A stretch of DNA of 61,075 nt from Planctomycetota bacterium (GTDB lineage Bacteria > Planctomycetota > UBA1135 > GCA-002686595): assembly GCA_028278425.1 (NCBI GenBank), contig JANQEJ010000263.1, positions 1 to 61,075 of the forward strand, given 5' to 3'. A program made the translations under genes and the position numbers. Positions 44,168 through 51,542 of this stretch are shown here, one piece after another. The stretch's first letter is position 1; each line of letters begins with the position of its first letter. Under the pieces are notes generated by a model. The model had not been told where the DNA came from, searched no databases, and saw only the letters and a program-made list of their open reading frames with translations.

Positions 44168-44494
44168 TTGGTGCGCCACCTTGAGCTTGAGACTCCGTCA
44201 GCAAACGGGCGGAACGGGCGAGATGTCCGCGGCCGGTTTGCCAAGGGGAACGCCGGCGGGCCCGGAAACCCACATGGTCAGCAAGTAGCCCGCCTCCGCG
44301 CCGCGCTTCTTGCCGCGGTCACCGAGGAGGACATGGCGGAGATCGTGCTCAAGCTCGTCCACCTCGCGAAGGACGGAGACGTCCGCGCGATCAAGGAGGT
44401 CTTCGACAGGACCGTTGGGAAGCCGTTGGAAGCCGACCTCCTGGAGAGGATCGAGGCGATGGAGGAGATGCTGGAGGGGCTCCCGGGGCGGTGA
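44168..44494 (+). CDS. small accessory protein of integrative element, DUF5681-like
   Basis: The 108-residue protein contains NGRDVRGRFAKGNAGGPGNP near the N-terminus, a basic Gly-rich motif seen in DUF5681-like phage and element proteins, followed by a helical region (EIVLKLVHLAKDGDVRAIKEVFDRTVGKP). Function is unknown. The start is uncertain: TTG at 44168 or GTG three bases later. The stop overlaps the next gene (GTGA). Such genes are frequent in planctomycete islands together with zinc-ribbon and DUF3987 genes. Confidence 0.6.
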   Translation: MVRHLELETPSANGRNGRDVRGRFAKGNAGGPGNPHGQQVARLRAALLAAVTEEDMAEIVLKLVHLAKDGDVRAIKEVFDRTVGKPLEADLLERIEAMEEMLEGLPGR

Positions 44495-44772
44495 GCCTCA
44501 AGACTCGCGTCCGGTCGCTCGAGCGCCGGGCGAAGGTGAGCGGGATCCGCCGTCCGTGCGTCGGCTGTGGTGGGGTGGCCGGTCGCCGCGCGAGTCTGAT
44601 CCTCAACCAGGGCGAAGAAGAGCGGCTGGGAGAGTGTCCGGTCTGCGGGTGCTACATCGACCAGGACGGGAAGGTGCTGGACCGCCTCGTCATCATAGGC
44701 CCGACTCCGTACCCGGTACCGTCCTTGCCAGAGTCCATCCAGGCCATCGAGGAGGAGGAGCGGAGAGCATGA
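44491..44772 (+). CDS. small zinc-ribbon protein
   Basis: The 93-residue protein starts with GTG overlapping the previous stop. It has two Cys pairs, CVGCGG and ECPVCGCY, that should bind one zinc ion, after a basic helix (LKTRVRSLERRAKV). The sequence is related to the next gene's product (LRGRVLRLQARAR, CPVCRGP), so the two look like tandem duplicates. Its role in the element is unknown; nucleic-acid binding is a guess. Confidence 0.6.
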   Translation: MSLKTRVRSLERRAKVSGIRRPCVGCGGVAGRRASLILNQGEEERLGECPVCGCYIDQDGKVLDRLVIIGPTPYPVPSLPESIQAIEEEERRA

Positions 44773-45023
44773 ACCTTCGTGGTCGGGTCCTGCGGCTCCA
44801 AGCACGCGCGCGCGGCGCTGGCTTGGAGGAGCGGTGCCCCGTGTGTCGCGGGCCACGGCCCGATGGGAAGACGTACCACGTTTGCTCGGATCGGAGTGCT
44901 CTCGCTGAGTGCGAGACGTGCGGCCGCTTCCTTGACGAAGATGGGATCCCCCTGGGTAGGCCGGGCTCCGGGCACGTGAAGATCTTGATCCTGCCGGAAG
45001 AGCAGGTCGCCGAGCTCGCGTAG
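44769..45023 (+). CDS. small zinc-ribbon protein, paralogue of upstream gene
   Basis: The 84-residue product begins at an ATG overlapping the upstream stop (ATGA). A basic N-terminal helix is followed by CPVCRGP and AECETCGRFLDEDG, two Cys pairs for a single zinc site. Similar order and spacing to the upstream protein support a duplication. No enzymatic motif is seen. Confidence 0.6.
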   Translation: MNLRGRVLRLQARARGAGLEERCPVCRGPRPDGKTYHVCSDRSALAECETCGRFLDEDGIPLGRPGSGHVKILILPEEQVAELA

Positions 45024-45065
45024 GCGGGGGCTGAACTCGGTTCGGGGTTTCGTTACCGTCGGTGC

Positions 45066-46313
45066 ATGGACCCCGCCGTGGAGCTTTGGACTCGCATCTC
45101 CGAACGTTTCGGGAGTGCGGTCGACCCGGAGTGCGCCGGCCCCGCAAGCGACGGAATTGGCGGCATGATGCCCGAGTTCCTGCGGCGCAACCCGGAACCC
45201 TTGCTGGAGAAGCAGGATCGCGCTGGACTCGTCATCGCCGAGAAGGAGCACATCCTCACGCGAGCGTTCCTGGAGCCGGGGCGGATCGTCGACCGCGTCC
45301 GCGAGTTGGAGGTGTTCGAGCGCGGCGCCGTCGTCTTCTCGTTCCTGCTCCACCCCGAAGTCCTTCGCGAGTCCTGCTTCATCCCGCCTACGCACGTCAC
45401 CGACGACCGCGAGCTGATCATCAACCTGGCGCTTGCCAGCTCTCGGTGCTGGATCAGGCTGGACTGTCACCCCGCGCTGCTCGAAGTGGAGGAGCGCGGC
45501 AACCAGGACAACCGCTGGGGCCTGGCGCTGATGAGCGGCTCGATCGCGGCGGAGACGCGCGCGGAACGGCTCACGCAGCTCTACATGGGCATGGTGTACG
45601 GGATCGGGAATCTGCGGTCCTGGGACGAGACGTACCTGGCGATGAAGAAGGGGCTCCGCGAGCACGGTAAGTTCCAGCCGAAGGCCTACGGCCAGGACGC
45701 GACCCGAATCGACAACCACGCGGACGCCGGCCGCTGGGCGCAGGTGATCGAGCGCGACGCCGGCTTCACCAGGACCGTGCATGTTGACGAGGACGGCCGC
45801 ATCGGAGTGGGGTGGACGAACGCAAAGGACGGGTTTGACCGGCTCTTCGGCCGATGGACGCCCGAGAACGCTGAGCCTGTTCACGAGGGCTTCGAGCAGA
45901 CCGATACAGGAGACGGGATCCTGCAGCAGCCCCGGGAGGCAGACGTTCATCAGCGCCCAGACGTCTACCTCGCCAGGTCCGAGGCGCAGGAAGCGACCGC
46001 GGGCCTCGGGCTGCGCACCGACCTGTTCGAGGACTACCTCCGCGTCATCGACGAGCTGCTCGACGACGACCCCGAAGTGGCGCTGACGCTGACGGCCGAG
46101 CTGGTGCGTCTCGTCAGGCTCGTCGCGAGCCAGGGGGACCCCGGACTGCGTGGTGCCGTCCTGCACGCCTGGAGCCGAGATCAGCAGCACCGAGGCGGAT
46201 GGAGCCGGGCGAGCTGCGCCCGCGCTGTCGGCGTTTCGCCCGCGACGGTGAAGAGGCGGGAGGCTCCCGCGAGGTCCCTGCTCATCGAGGCGGGGCTTGT
46301 AAGGGCTGCGTAG
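45066..46313 (+). CDS. hypothetical protein with C-terminal helix-turn-helix
   Basis: I do not recognise the family. The 415-residue protein starts at ATG 45066. An N-terminal half with the pattern RELIINLALASSRCWIRLDCHP and acidic segments is followed by a middle region of mixed helices. The C-terminus (SRASCARAVGVSPATVKRRE) is a likely helix-turn-helix. It is probably an element-specific replication, partition or regulatory protein. It lies alone between the zinc-ribbon pair and the small HTH genes in the mobility module. Confidence 0.55.
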   Translation: MDPAVELWTRISERFGSAVDPECAGPASDGIGGMMPEFLRRNPEPLLEKQDRAGLVIAEKEHILTRAFLEPGRIVDRVRELEVFERGAVVFSFLLHPEVLRESCFIPPTHVTDDRELIINLALASSRCWIRLDCHPALLEVEERGNQDNRWGLALMSGSIAAETRAERLTQLYMGMVYGIGNLRSWDETYLAMKKGLREHGKFQPKAYGQDATRIDNHADAGRWAQVIERDAGFTRTVHVDEDGRIGVGWTNAKDGFDRLFGRWTPENAEPVHEGFEQTDTGDGILQQPREADVHQRPDVYLARSEAQEATAGLGLRTDLFEDYLRVIDELLDDDPEVALTLTAELVRLVRLVASQGDPGLRGAVLHAWSRDQQHRGGWSRASCARAVGVSPATVKRREAPARSLLIEAGLVRAA

Positions 46314-46364
46314 AAGCTCGCCCGAGCTGACCACTTCGTTCGCGCACGCCTGCCTTGGCGGAGC

Positions 46365-46619
46365 ATGGACGATCGCAAGAAGGCGAGCCGCGAGCTCGTC
46401 ACCAACCTGCTCAGTACTCTCCCCTTGGGCGACTTCTTCTCGCCGGAGGATCTGGCCAACCAGCTTCGGTGGCCGACGGAGCGCGTGCTTGAGGCCATCG
46501 AAGCCGGTGAGCTTCCCGCCCGTCGCGTCCGTGGCGCATGGGTCCTCTCCAAGGAAGCGGTGAACGCCTACTTCCACCGCCTCGACGGCGGGGATGCGCG
46601 CGAGGAGGCGCGGACGTGA
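46365..46619 (+). CDS. small DNA-binding protein, HTH
   Basis: The 84-residue protein contains FFSPEDLANQLRWPTERVLEAI followed by ELPARRVRGAWVLSKEAVNAYF, a helix-turn-helix and wing arrangement like excisionase or helix_turn_helix_17 proteins. It overlaps the next gene by GTGA. It probably controls excision or gene expression of the island. Confidence 0.6.
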   Translation: MDDRKKASRELVTNLLSTLPLGDFFSPEDLANQLRWPTERVLEAIEAGELPARRVRGAWVLSKEAVNAYFHRLDGGDAREEART

Positions 46620-46801
46620 AGCCGCTCCTCAAGACGAAGGAAGCCGCGCGCTTCCTCAACATCTCCGAGCGGAAGCTCTGGGAGCTGACCAACCGGGGTG
46701 AGATCCCAAGCGTCCGCATCCCGCCGCGTTCCGTGCGCTACGACCCGATCGACCTGCGCGCATGGATCCAGCAGAAGAAGAAGCGGGGCCGCCGTGACTG
46801 A
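46616..46801 (+). CDS. excisionase-like helix-turn-helix protein
   Basis: The 61-residue protein reads KPLLKTKEAARFLNISERKLWELTNRGEIP, then VRYDPIDLRAWIQQKKKRG, the classic HTH_17/excisionase fold (AAxxLxISxxxLxxLxxxGxIPxxRxGxxxRFxxxdLxxWl). In tyrosine-recombinase elements such a protein sets the direction of recombination. It starts with GTG overlapping the previous stop and overlaps the DUF3987 gene by 8 bp. Confidence 0.75.
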   Translation: MKPLLKTKEAARFLNISERKLWELTNRGEIPSVRIPPRSVRYDPIDLRAWIQQKKKRGRRD

Positions 46802-48434
46802 ACGCCCCGACGACCCCCAGGATGACACGCCGAAAGTACCGAACGAGCGAGACCGAGCCAAGATCACCCAGGCGCTTGCCGACCTGTCACCGTGGTTTGA
46901 GGACCGCGAGGACTTCGTAGCCGTTAGCCAAGCCCTGCTCCGCGTGGACCAGGGGATGTTCGATCAGTTCGTGGAAGGCCTCATGGTGCGCTTCCAAGCC
47001 GACGCTCGCCGATGCAAGGAGCGCCGGCCGGCAAAGCTCCGCGAGCCCTTCCCGGTTCACGTTCTGCCAGAAGCGGTGCGCGAGTTCGTCGAAGTCGTGG
47101 CCCACGGCCGCTGCGTCGACGTTGGAGTGCCCGCGGCCCTGTCGGTCGCCGCGATGGCGAGTGCCATCGGGCTATCCCGCATGGTTCACGACTCCCATGC
47201 GGACTGGACCGAGATCCCCGTGGTCTGGCTTTCGCTCGTGGCGCCGTCAGGGTGCCGGAAGTCGCCGGTCTTGATGGACCTCTTCACCCCTCACCGGGAC
47301 GTCCAGGACGAGCGTCGACAGGTCTACGAACACGCGTTGCGCGAGTACCAGTCCGCGTTGGATGCCTGGAACCAACGGGCGCGCGAGCGGCGTGGCAAGA
47401 AGGGGGCGGAGATCGAGCCACGCCCCGAGGAACCGGCGCTCGAGCACGTCTGGACCTCGGACGCGACAGTCGAGGTCGTCCCCCTGATGCTGCGGTCGAA
47501 CCCCAGAGGGCTGCTCGTCCTCCAGGACGAGCTGGCGGGCTTCTTCCGCGGCATGGGGCGGTACAAGAGGGGGGGCGGGGAGGCGGACCGCTCCTTCTGG
47601 CTGTCCACGTTCTCGGGTGCGCCGGCCAAGATCGACCGCGTCGGCAAGCCCACCGTCATCGTCCGCATGGCCGCGACCTCGGTGGTCGGGGGCATCCAGC
47701 CGGAGATCCTCAAGGGATGCCTGGACGAGCAGACCCGTTCGAGCGGGTTGGCCGCGCGGTTCCTGCTCGTCCGAATGCCGGTGCAGGCGAAGATCTACCG
47801 GCGCGGGCCAACGCCAGCGGAGCGTGCAGAGTACAACGGGCTGATCCGGCGGCTGTTCGCGCTTCCTTTGGAACCGTTCAGCCGCGCCGATGGCGAGCCG
47901 GACCTGCGGCCTCAGCGCCTTGATCTCAGCGACGAAGCGCGAGTACGGCTGGCCGACTTCGTGGCGTCCTGGTCCGAGGAGTCGCTTGCGGCTTTGCCCG
48001 GGCTCGCCGCCGTCAGATCGAAGCTCGAGGCGTATGCACTTCGGTTCGCCCTGATTCTGCGCTGCGTGCGCGAGGTCACCGGGTCCGCTCAGGGGGCCGA
48101 TCCGCTCTCGGCGGACGACCTGGAAGGGGGGATCCTTCTGGTTCGCTGGTTCCTCGGCGAGGCGGAGGCAGCCTACGCCGAGGCAGGTCTGCTCCGGGAT
48201 GCGCCAGATCCCGAGCGCGTCCTTCGCGCTCGATACGAGTTGATCCGCGCGAAGTTCGACGGGGCGGTGACGGTCCGGGAGTGGCGGCAGCACAACACCC
48301 GGAGGACGAGCAAGCAGGCCCAGGCCGAGCTCCAGGCCCTGGTGGAGGCCGGTCTTGCGGAATGGCGCGCACGTCCGTCAGGTCCGCGCGGCGGTGCGCC
48401 GACTCAGGAATGTGCGCTGATCCCAGGCGTGTGA
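46794..48434 (+). CDS. DUF3987-family protein
   Basis: The 546-residue protein starts at GTG 46794, overlapping the excisionase gene. It shows the DUF3987 pattern: LSVAAMASAIG, WLSLVAPSGCRKSPVL (a P-loop-like segment with GCRKS in place of GxxKS/T), ALREYQSALDAW coiled segment, LQDELAGFFRGMGRY, SFWLSTFSGAPAKIDR, and LAARFLLVRMP. DUF3987 proteins are found on plasmids, phages and integrative elements and resemble replicative helicase or primase ATPases. A role in maintenance or replication of the excised element is likely. Confidence 0.8.
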   Translation: MTERPDDPQDDTPKVPNERDRAKITQALADLSPWFEDREDFVAVSQALLRVDQGMFDQFVEGLMVRFQADARRCKERRPAKLREPFPVHVLPEAVREFVEVVAHGRCVDVGVPAALSVAAMASAIGLSRMVHDSHADWTEIPVVWLSLVAPSGCRKSPVLMDLFTPHRDVQDERRQVYEHALREYQSALDAWNQRARERRGKKGAEIEPRPEEPALEHVWTSDATVEVVPLMLRSNPRGLLVLQDELAGFFRGMGRYKRGGGEADRSFWLSTFSGAPAKIDRVGKPTVIVRMAATSVVGGIQPEILKGCLDEQTRSSGLAARFLLVRMPVQAKIYRRGPTPAERAEYNGLIRRLFALPLEPFSRADGEPDLRPQRLDLSDEARVRLADFVASWSEESLAALPGLAAVRSKLEAYALRFALILRCVREVTGSAQGADPLSADDLEGGILLVRWFLGEAEAAYAEAGLLRDAPDPERVLRARYELIRAKFDGAVTVREWRQHNTRRTSKQAQAELQALVEAGLAEWRARPSGPRGGAPTQECALIPGV

Positions 48435-48445
48435 GCAGGGGTTGC

Positions 48446-48519
48446 GAGTTGCGGGGTGCGGGATGCAGCCTTCCCTCCGTGCTGCGGCGGGTGGTGGGTG
48501 CGGGCGCATCCCGCAACTC
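48446..48519. repeat. long imperfect inverted repeat after the DUF3987 gene
   Basis: GAGTTGCGGG at 48446-48455 and GTGCGGGATGC just after it pair with GCATCCCGCAACTC at 48506-48519, giving a 14-bp arm interrupted by 7 nt. It may terminate the DUF3987 operon or form part of a replication or transfer origin; sequence alone does not decide. Confidence 0.4.
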
Positions 48520-48548
48520 GGAACCGAGCCCGACTCGCCTTCGTTCGT

Positions 48549-48569
48549 TACTTGCCTATTCAGCAAGTA
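48549..48569. promoter_or_regulatory. operator palindrome before the XRE regulator
   Basis: TACTTGC and GCAAGTA are perfect 7-bp inverted repeats separated by 7 bp, ending 17 bp before the GTG start of the XRE gene. Small XRE proteins commonly bind such sites to repress their own operon, here with the integrase. Confidence 0.6.
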
Positions 48570-48586
48570 GTGCGTATCAAGGGGGC

Positions 48587-48811
48587 GTGCCGCGTGCTCG
48601 GAAGCTCACGGACCAGCTCAGGCGGGAGGTGAAGGCCTCCTCGATGAGCCGCTACCGGATCTGCAAGGAGATCGAACTGTCGCAGTCCGCGATGTCGCGC
48701 TTCATGTCCGGCGAGTCCGGCCTGTCCATGCGGACGATCGACAAGCTCGCCGCGCTGCTCAACCTGGAACTCGTCAAGCGGGATGCCGCCCGCCCCAAAC
48801 CACGGAGGTAG
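48587..48811 (+). CDS. XRE-family transcriptional regulator
   Basis: The 74-residue protein is a single lambda-repressor-type HTH domain (SSMSRYRICKEIELSQSAMSRFMSG, then SMRTIDKLAALLNLELV). The GTG at 48587 has AAGGGGG upstream. It precedes the integrase by 3 bp and shares its transcript; the palindrome at 48549-48569 is its probable operator. It probably controls integration and excision. Confidence 0.8.
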   Translation: MPRARKLTDQLRREVKASSMSRYRICKEIELSQSAMSRFMSGESGLSMRTIDKLAALLNLELVKRDAARPKPRR

Positions 48812-48814
48812 CCG

Positions 48815-49951
48815 ATGGCCACCGTCTTCAAGCGCCAGGGCAAGGGCCCCTGGATCATCCAGTACTTCGACCACCTCGGGAAGCGGCGGGAGAGGTCCAC
48901 CCGAACCACCGACAAGCGAGCCGCGGACCGCCTCGCGGCGAAGCTCATGGCGGACGTGGCCCTGCGACGGGACGGGGTGATCGACCCCCGTCTGGACCGC
49001 ATGGTGGAGGCGGAGAGCCTGCCCTTGAGTCGTCATGTGAAGGACTACCTCCGGCACCTTCGGATGGCCGACCGTAGCCCGCTCACGGTTCGGGACGCGA
49101 AGAGCCACCTCGACTGGATGGTCACCAAGACCGGCGCCTCGCGCCTCTCCGACCTGACCCTCGACGCGGTCGTGAGGGCGCTCGACTCCCTCGTTGCCCT
49201 GGGGCGGTCCGCCCGGACGGTGAACCACCGCGGTCAGTCGGCGAGGGCGTTCCTGCGCTGGTGCGTCAGGACCGGCAGGCTCACCGCGAACCCGCTGGAG
49301 CATCTGCCCAAGCGCGACGAGGAGCGGGACCGTTGCCGCGTCCGCCGGCCGATCTCCTACGACGAGCTCTCGCGCCTCTTCGCGGTCGCGGATGAGCGCG
49401 GCCGCGGCCTCTGGTACCGAATGGCCTTCTGGGCGGGCCTGCGGCGCTCGGACCTCCGGCGGCTCCGCTGGTCCGACGTCGACCTGGAGCGCGGCGTACT
49501 CGTCATCTCGCATGGCAAGGCACACCGCATCGACGAGATCCCGATCCACCCAGAGCTGCGAAGAGCCATCCTGGAGGCCGGTCCCGGAATCCCCGCGGCC
49601 AAGGTCTTCCCGACGGCGGTGACCAACCGGACGCGACAGCGTGACTTCGAGCGGGCCAAGATCACGCTGGAGGACGAGCGGGGCGAAGTCGCGGACCTCC
49701 AAGCCCTTCGCAAGACGCTCGGCACCCAGCTCGCCCGCGAGGGGATCCAGCCCCAGGTGGCGCGCCGGATCATGCGCCACGCCGACTACCGCACGACGCT
49801 GGAGTTCTACACCAGCCTGACCCTCGCCGACGACGCGGCGGCGATGGCGCGGATCTCAAGTCCCAGCAGTACCCCCAGCAGTAAGAGCACGGAACAGCGC
49901 GAATCAATGCGACGCTCTGCGACGAATCGCAAGGCCGGTAACGACACCTAA
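48815..49951 (+). CDS. tyrosine recombinase (integrase) of the island
   Basis: Tyrosine recombinases cut and rejoin att sites. The 378-residue protein starts at ATG 48815 with GGAGG 6 bp upstream. The N-terminal arm-binding domain (about residues 1-75) is followed by a core-binding SAM-like domain (about 75-165). The catalytic domain has R210 (FWAGLRRSDLRRL), the box II region LQALRKTLGTQL, RHADYRTTLEFYTSL with the second His and the Tyr nucleophile. Position HxxR carries Q instead of H, which some active members tolerate. The gene ends 36 bp before the tRNA-Arg, and its 3' end contains the CCCAGCAGT repeats. Its location and match to att duplications identify it as the enzyme that integrated the island. 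Confidence 0.92.
   Translation: MATVFKRQGKGPWIIQYFDHLGKRRERSTRTTDKRAADRLAAKLMADVALRRDGVIDPRLDRMVEAESLPLSRHVKDYLRHLRMADRSPLTVRDAKSHLDWMVTKTGASRLSDLTLDAVVRALDSLVALGRSARTVNHRGQSARAFLRWCVRTGRLTANPLEHLPKRDEERDRCRVRRPISYDELSRLFAVADERGRGLWYRMAFWAGLRRSDLRRLRWSDVDLERGVLVISHGKAHRIDEIPIHPELRRAILEAGPGIPAAKVFPTAVTNRTRQRDFERAKITLEDERGEVADLQALRKTLGTQLAREGIQPQVARRIMRHADYRTTLEFYTSLTLADDAAAMARISSPSSTPSSKSTEQRESMRRSATNRKAGNDT
49862..49882 (+). repeat. paired CCCAGCAGT repeats, candidate integrase arm sites (right)
   Basis: CCCAGCAGT occurs at 49862-49870 and 49874-49882 with the same 12-bp spacing and orientation as at 20885-20905; the 23-bp blocks match at 21 positions. The repeats lie inside the 3' end of the integrase gene. 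Confidence 0.55.
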
Positions 49952-49987
49952 ACCCGCGTCCGCGCGACCATTTGCGACGCTTTGCGA

Positions 49988-50036
49988 TGGCGCGCCCGCC
50001 AGGACTCGAACCTGGGACCCTCGGATTAGAAATCCG
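49988..50036 (-). repeat. attR, 3' part of the intact tRNA-Arg
   Basis: This 49-bp block is identical to attL at 20779-20827 and comprises the CCA end, acceptor 3' strand, T-arm, variable region and anticodon arm 3' side of the tRNA. Integration here keeps the tRNA gene whole. Confidence 0.9.
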
Positions 50037-50064
50037 ATGCTCTATCCGGCTGAGCTACGGGCGC
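49988..50064 (-). tRNA. tRNA-Arg(UCU)
   Basis: The minus strand folds as a cloverleaf: acceptor GCGCCCG with CGGGCGC, D-arm with AGCTCAGCCGGATAGAGC, anticodon arm CGGATTTCTAATCCG with anticodon TCT, and T-arm with GGTTCGAGTCC. CCA is encoded. The island uses its 3' half as the attachment site. Confidence 0.95.
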
Positions 50065-50163
50065 AGGGCTTGGACGCAGCAGGAGCTTACGGCGGCGGTG
50101 CCGGATGCTTCAACGCGGGACCGCCGACGCCCTGTCGCACGTGTGGCCGGTAAGCTTCGAGGC

Positions 50164-51537
50164 ATGCCGACGACCACTCCGTCCCGCGGCCGCGGACCGC
50201 GCTTCGCCGGGCTCGCCATCCTGCTGGCCCTCGGCGTGGGGGCCTGTGGAGGGTCGCCGGCGCCGGAACGCCCGCCCAACGTCGTCTTCGTGCTGATCGA
50301 CACCCTGCGCGCCGACCACCTGGGCTGCTACGGGTACGAGCGCCCGACGTCGCCGAACATCGACCGCATCGCCGCGCGGGGGATCCGCTTCGAGCACGTG
50401 TTCTCCGTCTCGAACTGGACCAACCCGACGATCGTGTCGCTCTTCACCGGGCGGTATCCGCAGGCGGTCCTGCCGCCGGCGGAGTACGAGGAGGTCATCC
50501 GTCTGTCGCTGCCCGCCAACGTGCCGACGCTCGCCGGGCTTCTCCGGGACGCCGGCTACCGCACCGCCGGGCTGGTCGACCATCCGGGCATCAGCCGCCG
50601 GCTCGGCTTCGACCGCGGCTTCGACGACTACGAGATGCTCTTCGAGGTGGGCGGCACCGGCAACGCGTGGGGCTTGACCGACGCGAAGTACGTCGAGCGC
50701 GCCTTCGAGCGCACGCTCGACGAGCTCGGCGGCGGCGACCGGCCCTTCTACGTCTACCTGCACCTCGTCTATCCGCACCAGCCGTACGACGCGCCGAGAC
50801 AATACGACGGCCTGTTCGGACCGGGCCACGACAACATCGCCGAGGAGCAGCGCGACCGCGTCATCAACGACTACGACGCCGAGATCCGGTTCACGGACGA
50901 CCTGATCGGCAAGGTGTTCGCGGCGCTCGAAGCGCGCGGGCTGCTCGACTCGACCTGGCTCGTCCTGACCTCGGACCACGGCGAGGGCTTCTGGGAGCAC
51001 GGCCTCCGCGGCCACGGGAAGACCTTCCACAACGCCGAGCTCAAGGTGCCGCTCATCCTCCTTCCGCCGGGCGGGCGCACGACCGAGCCCGCGGTGGTCG
51101 ACGCGCCGGTCAGCAACATCGACCTGTTCCCGACGCTGGCCGCGATGGCCGGTGTCGAGCCGCCCGCCGGCACGGACGGCACGGGGTTGTTCCGCTACCT
51201 CGGCGAAGGACCGCCGCCGGCGCCGGAGACGTTCTTCAGCGAGAGCCCGGACGGCCGGCACGCCGAGGGGCGCGCCGTGATCGAGGGACCGCTCAAGTTC
51301 ATCGACGTCGCCACCCGGCGCGGGCGGGAACGCCGCCTCTACGAGTGGAAGGACGACCCCGGCGAGACCCGCAACCTGGTGTGGGAGCGCCGCGACGAGT
51401 CCATCCGGATGCTCGAGCTCCTGGGCGACCACGAGGCCGCGACCGGGGCGCGCCGGGCGACGCTCGAGCACGTCGAGACCGACGCCGACCCCGAAACGCT
51501 CGAGCGCCTGCGCGCGCTGGGCTACATCGACGACTGA
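50164..51537 (+). CDS. sulfatase-fold hydrolase lipoprotein lacking the formylglycine cysteine
   Basis: The ATG at 50164 gives a leader ending LGVGACGGSP, a good lipobox; the longer frame upstream runs through the tRNA. The mature protein has alkaline-phosphatase/sulfatase-superfamily motifs: NVVFVLIDTLRADHLGCYGY (metal-binding D), WLVLTSDHGEGFWEH (metal D-H) and GHGKTFHNAELKVP. At the nucleophile site the sequence is WTNPTIVSLFTGRYP; the formylglycine Cys/Ser and following Arg of true sulfatases are replaced by Thr and Ile. Thr is a nucleophile in related phosphodiesterases, so a phosphoester or phosphonate substrate is as likely as a sulfate. The 457-residue length is normal. Confidence 0.82.
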   Translation: MPTTTPSRGRGPRFAGLAILLALGVGACGGSPAPERPPNVVFVLIDTLRADHLGCYGYERPTSPNIDRIAARGIRFEHVFSVSNWTNPTIVSLFTGRYPQAVLPPAEYEEVIRLSLPANVPTLAGLLRDAGYRTAGLVDHPGISRRLGFDRGFDDYEMLFEVGGTGNAWGLTDAKYVERAFERTLDELGGGDRPFYVYLHLVYPHQPYDAPRQYDGLFGPGHDNIAEEQRDRVINDYDAEIRFTDDLIGKVFAALEARGLLDSTWLVLTSDHGEGFWEHGLRGHGKTFHNAELKVPLILLPPGGRTTEPAVVDAPVSNIDLFPTLAAMAGVEPPAGTDGTGLFRYLGEGPPPAPETFFSESPDGRHAEGRAVIEGPLKFIDVATRRGRERRLYEWKDDPGETRNLVWERRDESIRMLELLGDHEAATGARRATLEHVETDADPETLERLRALGYIDD

Positions 51538-51542
51538 CCGCG

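Noticed and set aside
44652..46577. 641-codon minus-strand frame across the zinc-ribbon and 415-residue genes
   Set aside because: It is a shadow of GC-rich plus-strand genes that have starts, 4-bp couplings and recognisable zinc and HTH motifs.
50164..51537. Sulfatase activated by formylglycine
   Set aside because: The Cys/Ser and Arg of the C/S-x-P-x-R signature are replaced by Thr and Ile.
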